Shown here piece by piece: positions 1 through 3,780 of a stretch of 5,840 bases of DNA. The stretch spans positions 1 to 5,840 of the forward strand of contig PWNO01000057.1 of assembly GCA_003557765.1 (NCBI GenBank). The letters run 5' to 3'. Within the stretch, counting starts at the first letter, position 1. Each line of letters starts with the position of its first letter. This DNA is from Bacteroidales bacterium. GTDB lineage: Bacteria > Bacteroidota > Bacteroidia > Bacteroidales > UBA7960. The notes under the pieces were generated by a model. It saw only the letters and a list, made by a program, of their open reading frames with translations. It ran no database searches and was not told the DNA's origin. A program made the position numbers and the translations under genes.

Positions 1-1292
1 AAAGTATATTCGTTACTTCTGAGCCGTCGCGCGTTTTCTACATTTTCATAATCCTCTCCTGAGGTGTATCCGGCACCCTGGAGATAACTGTTGACCTGAC
101 TTATGTTCCTGATGGGTGAATTAACCATGTCGCCATAAAGGCTGTTGGATGAATTGTCGGGCATCACTCCGAAGCCGCCATCTATGATGTTGTCTTTGTG
201 TGGCTCGTTTTCACCCAGATCTGCAAATGCAACGATATTGCGATTGTCTTCGGTTGCTGGTCCCACGTTGGTGACCCAAACCTCAAGCCGCGTGATGTTG
301 ATGTTTGACATGATCGTGGGCAGGTTTGACAGCCCATGATCATAATTATCCCGAAAGTATTGGGCAAGGAAGAAGTGCCGGTTGGCTTCATATTCGTCGG
401 CCCGAATCATGTACTCGGTCATCTGTGCACCACCTGCTACGGTAATTGATGAGGATTCTGTCTTTTGTTGTGAAAAGATACTTGTAACCGTCGTGTTTCC
501 GAAACGCAGCTGCGTTTTAAAGCCAAACAGTCCGTGCGTCCCCCTGATCAGGCTTCCTGCCAGTGGCAATGTGACATCTCCTGCCTCTATGAGCTGAACG
601 ATCTCATCCTCAGTTCCACGGTATTCGAGCTTCATCCTGTTTTCAAAATCGAATGTGGCTTCGGTGTTGTAATTCGCAGCCAGTGATACTTTTGTTCCAA
701 TGTTTGCTTCAACCGACAGCTGGATCTGTTGCTGGAAGTCAAAATTGGTTGTCCGCCGCCGTTGTTCATCAAGGGCAGGGTCTTCTCTGTAGTTTGACAT
801 CACCCCAAATGTGAGTTCTGCCGAACCGCTGGGCCTGATGTCAATGGTGCTACCGCCGAAAATTCGGTCAAAGAGTTCACCGCCGATGTAGATTTCCGGA
901 ATTAACCCATCCCGACGTTCGAACGCCTGTGGTGTGCTTTTTTCTTTCCAATATTGTTGCAATCTATTGTCAAGGTCATATTGCAGAAAATCATCAAGGG
1001 TTAAGTAAACCGGTATTCCGATTACCATTTCTCCTATTCGTTCAGTTCGAATGTAATATCCTGTTTCCGGATCATATTCATAATGAGTGGTGATAACAGA
1101 GGGATTGGTCATCGATAATCCGGAAACAGGAAATCTGTTAAAATCATAAACCACCGGACTTTGAAGGGGGAGGGCAGGCATAGATTCACCATCTGTACCG
1201 GTTACACTAACCGGTAACAGTAGCGCAGAAAAGCTGAAAAAACTGATGATCCAATAATTTTGGAAAAAAGTAAAAGTCTGCCGTACTCGCAC
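1..1292 (-). CDS. sprA: SprA, T9SS outer-membrane translocon / gliding motility protein (5' part; rest lies beyond left edge)
   Basis: About 430 residues of an open frame that continues past the left edge; SprA proteins are usually over 2,000 residues, so this is roughly the first fifth. In Bacteroidota SprA forms the giant outer-membrane beta-barrel through which T9SS cargo leaves the periplasm. Seen here: a basic N-terminus (VRVRQ) and hydrophobic stretch at residues ~15-31 fitting a signal peptide, possibly cut after VTG; then family-typical segments IPEIYIGGELFDRIFGG (131-147), IDIRPSGSAELTFG (150-163), a run through NFDFQQQIQLSVEANIGTK (183-201), the LIRGTHGLFGFKTQLRFG motif (248-265), NINITRLEVWVTN (330-342), and the EDYENVENARRLRSNEYT tail (413-430). 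The frame lacks an in-frame ATG ahead of the signal peptide. I chose GTG at 1292; TTG at 1316, 1301, 1298 or 1295 are alternatives, and the first ATG (1181) would lose the signal peptide. It follows ruvA immediately and is probably co-transcribed. Family assignment is firm; the start is not. Confidence 0.93.
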   Translation of the reverse strand, partial: MRVRQTFTFFQNYWIISFFSFSALLLPVSVTGTDGESMPALPLQSPVVYDFNRFPVSGLSMTNPSVITTHYEYDPETGYYIRTERIGEMVIGIPVYLTLDDFLQYDLDNRLQQYWKEKSTPQAFERRDGLIPEIYIGGELFDRIFGGSTIDIRPSGSAELTFGVMSNYREDPALDEQRRRTTNFDFQQQIQLSVEANIGTKVSLAANYNTEATFDFENRMKLEYRGTEDEIVQLIEAGDVTLPLAGSLIRGTHGLFGFKTQLRFGNTTVTSIFSQQKTESSSITVAGGAQMTEYMIRADEYEANRHFFLAQYFRDNYDHGLSNLPTIMSNINITRLEVWVTNVGPATEDNRNIVAFADLGENEPHKDNIIDGGFGVMPDNSSNSLYGDMVNSPIRNISQVNSYLQGAGYTSGEDYENVENARRLRSNEYT

Positions 1293-1316
1293 CAACAACA
1301 AGTTTAATAAAACCAA

Positions 1317-1907
1317 TCAGAAATTTCGCAATGCCTCCTTTACCAGAAACTCTGCACTGACATTTGTGCCGCTGTTCTTTTTTAAAATTGAAGCAATGGC
1401 CTTTTGGGCCGTGTTTTTGGCAAAACCCAACATCACTAAAGCAGATAACGCTTCCTGTTGGATTGTATTGTCCGTAAAATATAAATTTTCAGTTTTAATT
1501 ACCCCCTCTTTTTCGAGACGGTCTTTGAGGTCAACAACAATTCGCTGGGCCGATTTTGCACCAATACCCTTAATGGCCTGCAGCGCACTCACATTGTTGT
1601 TCACAATGGCTGATCTTACATCGTCGGGTGTAAGCGATGACAGGATCATTCTGGCAGTATTCGGACCTACACCACTTACGGAAATAAGGAGGCTAAAAAG
1701 CTCTCTTTCTTCTTTAGTTGCAAAACCATAAAGCAAATGGGCGTCTTCCCTGATCACCGGTAGCGTAAAGACCCGTACTTCCCCCTGATCGGGGACGGCA
1801 TTATATGTATGCAGGCTAATATGAACCAAATACCCGACCCCCTGGCAGTTCAGCACCAGGCAGGCCGGGTTTTTCTCGTCAATCATGCCTTGCAGGAAGG
1901 AAATCAT
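1317..1907 (-). CDS. ruvA: Holliday junction branch migration protein RuvA
   Basis: A complete 196-residue protein, close to the ~200 typical of RuvA. RuvA tetramers bind four-way DNA junctions in the cytoplasm and load the RuvB motor, with RuvC resolving the junction. All three domains are visible: the N-terminal OB-fold (1-~62) with the VREDAHLLYGF-like segment, whose E54/D55 match the acidic pin of E. coli RuvA; two helix-hairpin-helix motifs, SVSGVGPNTAR (76-86) and IKGIGAKSAQRI (112-123), for DNA backbone contact; a less conserved linker; and a C-terminal domain (~148-196, QEALSALVMLGF) that in the family binds RuvB. ATG at 1907 is chosen because MISFLQG aligns with the usual RuvA start (MIGRLRG in E. 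coli). The leader just upstream is a heptad repeat with no Shine-Dalgarno sequence. It stops with TGA at 1317-1319, directly followed by the sprA frame. ruvB and ruvC are not in the window. Confidence 0.97.
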   Translation of the reverse strand: MISFLQGMIDEKNPACLVLNCQGVGYLVHISLHTYNAVPDQGEVRVFTLPVIREDAHLLYGFATKEERELFSLLISVSGVGPNTARMILSSLTPDDVRSAIVNNNVSALQAIKGIGAKSAQRIVVDLKDRLEKEGVIKTENLYFTDNTIQQEALSALVMLGFAKNTAQKAIASILKKNSGTNVSAEFLVKEALRNF

Positions 1908-1908
1908 T

Positions 1909-1988
1909 GGGTTGAGGGTTTAGGGTTTAAGGTTTAGGGTTTAGGGTTGAGGGTTTAGAAGTTTAGAAGTTTAGTTGTTTAGTGTTAA
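1909..1988. repeat. Telomere-like GGGTTTA heptad array grading into an 8-bp GAAGTTTA array
   Basis: Read on the plus strand, seven consecutive 7-bp units run from 1909 to 1957: GGGTTGA, GGGTTTA, GGGTTTA, AGGTTTA, GGGTTTA, GGGTTGA, GGGTTTA. Three 8-bp units follow (GAAGTTTA, GAAGTTTA, GTTGTTTA; 1958-1981) and a degenerate GTGTTAA (1982-1988). The array stops one base before the ruvA start codon, so the ruvA leader RNA would consist of CCCTAAA-type repeats. GGGTTTA is the plant-type telomere sequence, but here the array is short, internal and flanked by bacterial genes, so this is simple-repeat expansion and not a chromosome end. Confidence 0.9.
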
Positions 1989-1994
1989 GCGTTT

Positions 1995-2058
1995 CTGTCC
2001 ACAAATTTTCACAAATTATTACTCAAATTTCCACAAATTGGACAGCTAAAACGCTGTC
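1995..2058 (-). promoter_or_regulatory. Possible mutually exclusive hairpins in the ruvA leader
   Basis: Three short segments can pair in two ways. On the minus strand GACAGC (2058-2053) pairs with GCTGTC (2046-2041) around a 6-nt loop. The same central arm, as CTGTCC (2045-2040), can instead pair with GGACAG (2000-1995), enclosing the CACAAATT cluster. An either/or pair of stems upstream of a gene resembles an attenuator, but the stems are only six pairs, no known riboswitch consensus is recognised, and no T-run follows on the ruvA strand. On the plus strand the 2041-2058 hairpin is followed by TTTT (2059-2062), which looks like a weak terminator, but no plus-strand gene precedes it. What is seen is the complementarity; a regulatory role is only inference. 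Confidence 0.2.
2000..2039. repeat. CACAAATT cluster in the malic enzyme-ruvA spacer
   Basis: CACAAATT occurs at 2000-2007, 2010-2017 and 2032-2039, with the variant CTCAAATT at 2022-2029. The start-to-start spacings of 10, 12 and 10 bp are close to one helical turn, which would place copies on one face of the DNA. That could suit a binding protein, but the units also look like another short-repeat family within a spacer that is otherwise built of repeats. No transcription factor consensus is recognised. Confidence 0.6.
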
Positions 2059-2089
2059 TTTTCGAGGTTTTGCTCTACACGATTTTTTT

Positions 2090-2157
2090 ATCTGCTAATC
2101 TGCACATCTGCTAATCTGCACATCTGCTAATCTGCACATCTGCTAATCTGCACATCT
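2090..2157. repeat. Perfect 16-bp tandem array, four copies plus a 4-bp start of a fifth
   Basis: The unit ATCTGCTAATCTGCAC is repeated without mismatch at 2090-2105, 2106-2121, 2122-2137 and 2138-2153, followed by ATCT (2154-2157). Each unit is itself two related 8-mers, ATCTGCTA and ATCTGCAC, so the array is eight alternating copies of an 8-bp element. The identity between copies points to recent slippage or amplification. It lies between the malic enzyme stop codon and ruvA and does not code for anything recognisable. It is too regular and has no spacers, so it is not CRISPR. Confidence 0.95.
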
Positions 2158-2187
2158 CTAAACCCTCAACTTCTAAACCTATAAACC
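2157..2187. repeat. Inverted CTAAACC heptad arm overlapping the malic enzyme stop codon
   Basis: The plus strand here carries CTAAACC (2158-2164), CTCAACT (2165-2171), CTAAACC (2173-2179) and TATAAACC up to 2187. These are the reverse complement of the GGGTTTA/GGGTTGA units at 1909-1988. A 14-bp segment, TCTAAACCCTCAAC (2157-2170), is an exact inverted copy of 1946-1959. The spacer is therefore bounded at both ends by the same repeat family in opposite orientation. The array reaches into the TAG stop codon of the malic enzyme (2187-2189). Confidence 0.8.
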
Positions 2188-3641
2188 TACTTCACGGCAT
2201 TTATCGCTGCTTCCAGCGCGCCATCAAGCAGATCCTGGGGTGGAGGGGCAATGAAGCCGCCGTCGATCAAGGCTTTGGTTGTGGCGCGTGCGTGGTCTAT
2301 GTCGTTTTTGGCCAGGTCATAGGCCTCCTGCCAGGTCATCTCCTTGCGTGCCACACCATCTTTGATAGCCTGCATGGCCACGTCGGCTGCTTCATAAGGA
2401 AATACTTCTGATTCACTCATCTTGGCGATGATGTCTTCAATATGGATGCCCCTGTTTTCTGAGAACTTGGCAATGGCTTCAGCAGCAGCAATGGCCATGT
2501 TGTCGGTAATTTTCTTTGCTCTGACCATCAGTGCTCCCTTGAGGATGCCGGGAAATCCGATGGAGTTGTTCACCTGGTTGGGGAAATCACCCCTTCCTGT
2601 AGCTACAATATAAGCGCCGGCCTCTTTTGCAGCGTAGGGATAGATCTCAGGCACGGGGTTTGCACATACGAACACGATCGCTTTTTCCCCCATCACTTCG
2701 ATCCACTCCTTTTTTACCACGTCAGGACCAGGTTTTGAAAGCGCAATCAGCACATCGGCACCTTTCATCGCCTCTTCCATTGTTTCAACCTTGTCGGGAT
2801 TGGTGATCTGGCAAAGCTCCCACTTCCGGTAGAAGCGTTTGTCGTCTTCAATATCTTTTCTTCCTGTGTGCAATGCTCCAGTTGAATCAAACATGATGGA
2901 CTTTGCAGGATCGGCACCGGCAGCATTCACGATGCGGGCGATGGTGGCATTTGAAGCACCGGCACCGTAATAAACGATTTTTACATCTTCCATTTTTTTG
3001 TCAACCAGCTTGAGCGCATTGATAAGTCCGGCCAGGGTTACACAGGCCGTTCCCTGTGCATCATCGTGCCATACTGGTATGTCGCACTCTTCACGAAGCA
3101 CGTCAAGTACCCTGTAACAGTTCGGCTGAGCAATGTCTTCGAGGTTAATGGCTCCGAAGCTGTGCTGACACATTTTAACGAAGTCGATGATCTTTTCAGG
3201 ATCGTTTTTGCCGTCCGGGCCCTTGCTGTCAACACACAAGGCAATGGCATCCACGCCGCCAAGGTATTTCATCAGGAAAGCTTTACCTTCCATAACACCC
3301 ATTCCCCCGGGAGGGGTACAGTCGCCATCACCAAGAACACGGGTTGAATCACTGACTACGGCAACCAGGTTGCCGCGGTTACTGAGTTCGTAAGAGGTGT
3401 TGTTGTCTTCTCGAATGGTGGTAGAGATCTTCGAAACCCCGGGAGTGTACCAGGCGTTAAACCAGTTGAAGCCCATTACCGGTGCCTTGGGTAGTGTCTG
3501 CATTTTTCCGTTGTAAAAACGGTGCGCACGCACAGCAAGCTCTTTGTAAAACAAGGTTTTGACTTTGGCCTTCTGCTCCTGGGTAAAATTCTCAGGGATC
3601 AATTCTTCTAAGTTGTCTAAAGTAAGATTTAATTGTTTCAT
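2187..3641 (-). CDS. Malic enzyme (malate dehydrogenase, oxaloacetate-decarboxylating), divergent clade
   Basis: A 484-residue cytoplasmic enzyme expected to convert malate to pyruvate and CO2 while reducing NAD or NADP, linking the TCA cycle to pyruvate. Order: N-terminal malic domain (to ~195), Rossmann cofactor domain (~200-460), extra C-terminal helical tail. Family residues visible: Tyr65 in WYTPGV and Lys120 in VMEGKA as the catalytic pair; Glu168/Asp169 (NLED) and Asp193 (HDD) as metal ligands; YYGAGAS (224-230) as the dinucleotide loop; VCANPVPEIYP (325-335), VATGRGDFPNQVNN (346-359) and FPGILKGAL (363-371). Several signatures differ from the common bacterial form, for example HDDAQGTA instead of HDDQHGTA, and the protein is longer than the usual ~400 residues. 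No C-terminal phosphotransacetylase domain follows, so it is not the long MaeB type. The frame stays open to an ATG at 3716, but MKQLNLTLDN at 3641 is preferred: the extra 25 residues are low-complexity and the putative promoter lies within them. NAD versus NADP preference cannot be read safely. Confidence 0.93.
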   Translation of the reverse strand: MKQLNLTLDNLEELIPENFTQEQKAKVKTLFYKELAVRAHRFYNGKMQTLPKAPVMGFNWFNAWYTPGVSKISTTIREDNNTSYELSNRGNLVAVVSDSTRVLGDGDCTPPGGMGVMEGKAFLMKYLGGVDAIALCVDSKGPDGKNDPEKIIDFVKMCQHSFGAINLEDIAQPNCYRVLDVLREECDIPVWHDDAQGTACVTLAGLINALKLVDKKMEDVKIVYYGAGASNATIARIVNAAGADPAKSIMFDSTGALHTGRKDIEDDKRFYRKWELCQITNPDKVETMEEAMKGADVLIALSKPGPDVVKKEWIEVMGEKAIVFVCANPVPEIYPYAAKEAGAYIVATGRGDFPNQVNNSIGFPGILKGALMVRAKKITDNMAIAAAEAIAKFSENRGIHIEDIIAKMSESEVFPYEAADVAMQAIKDGVARKEMTWQEAYDLAKNDIDHARATTKALIDGGFIAPPPQDLLDGALEAAINAVK

Positions 3642-3663
3642 GATGGTTTTATTTGGTTCAATG

Positions 3664-3671
3664 TAAAGATA
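3664..3671 (-). promoter_or_regulatory. Candidate Bacteroidota-type -7 promoter element for the malic enzyme gene
   Basis: On the minus strand TATCTTTA (3671-3664) matches seven of eight positions, counting the two free ones, of the Bacteroidota -7 consensus TAnnTTTG. It sits 22 nt upstream of the chosen ATG at 3641, which would give a short leader. A T-rich stretch (TTTTCTTA) lies about 19 bp further upstream, where the -33 element is expected, but it is not a clean TTTG. The element falls inside the longer 3716 frame, which supports starting translation at 3641. Confidence 0.35.
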
Positions 3672-3701
3672 TAATTTTTTCTTCAGCTGGTAAGAAAATG
3701 T

Positions 3702-3762
3702 AAAAAAAACCACCAAAACAGGTACTTCATTGGTTTATTGGTTCATATCAACCAATCAACCA
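3702..3762 (-). terminator. Candidate terminator region after the amylase gene: large inverted repeat then T8
   Basis: The arms 3731-3743 and 3750-3762 pair over 12 of 13 positions around a 6-nt loop; the inner 7-bp stem ATTGGTT/AACCAAT is perfect. It begins 18 bp after the amylase stop codon. On the minus strand a run of eight T follows at 3709-3702, but 21 nt separate it from the stem, so this is not a textbook intrinsic terminator. A much smaller ACC/GGT hairpin (3723-3712) lies just before the T-run. The stem may end transcription or protect the mRNA 3' end. GGTTGAT-like units within the arm suggest it may also be a simple-repeat relic. Confidence 0.4.
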
Positions 3763-3780
3763 TTCAACGACCTTCAGTGG

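Noticed and set aside
182..597. Small open frames on both strands in the first 600 bases
   Set aside because: Translation of the continuous minus-strand frame from 1292 to 1 gives SprA without a stop; the small frames are out of phase with it.
1366..1731. Plus-strand open frame of 121 codons opposite ruvA
   Set aside because: The minus-strand frame encodes an intact RuvA with all domains; the opposite frame has no family features.
1909..1957. GGGTTTA array as a true telomere or chromosome end
   Set aside because: It has only seven units, is internal, and is flanked directly by ruvA and malic enzyme genes of bacterial type.
2041..2062. Plus-strand intrinsic terminator (GACAGC/GCTGTC then TTTT)
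   Set aside because: There is no plus-strand gene to terminate, the stem is only six pairs, and the T-run has four bases.
2090..2157. 16-bp direct repeats as a CRISPR array
   Set aside because: The copies are contiguous with no spacers, the unit is too short, and no cas genes are present.
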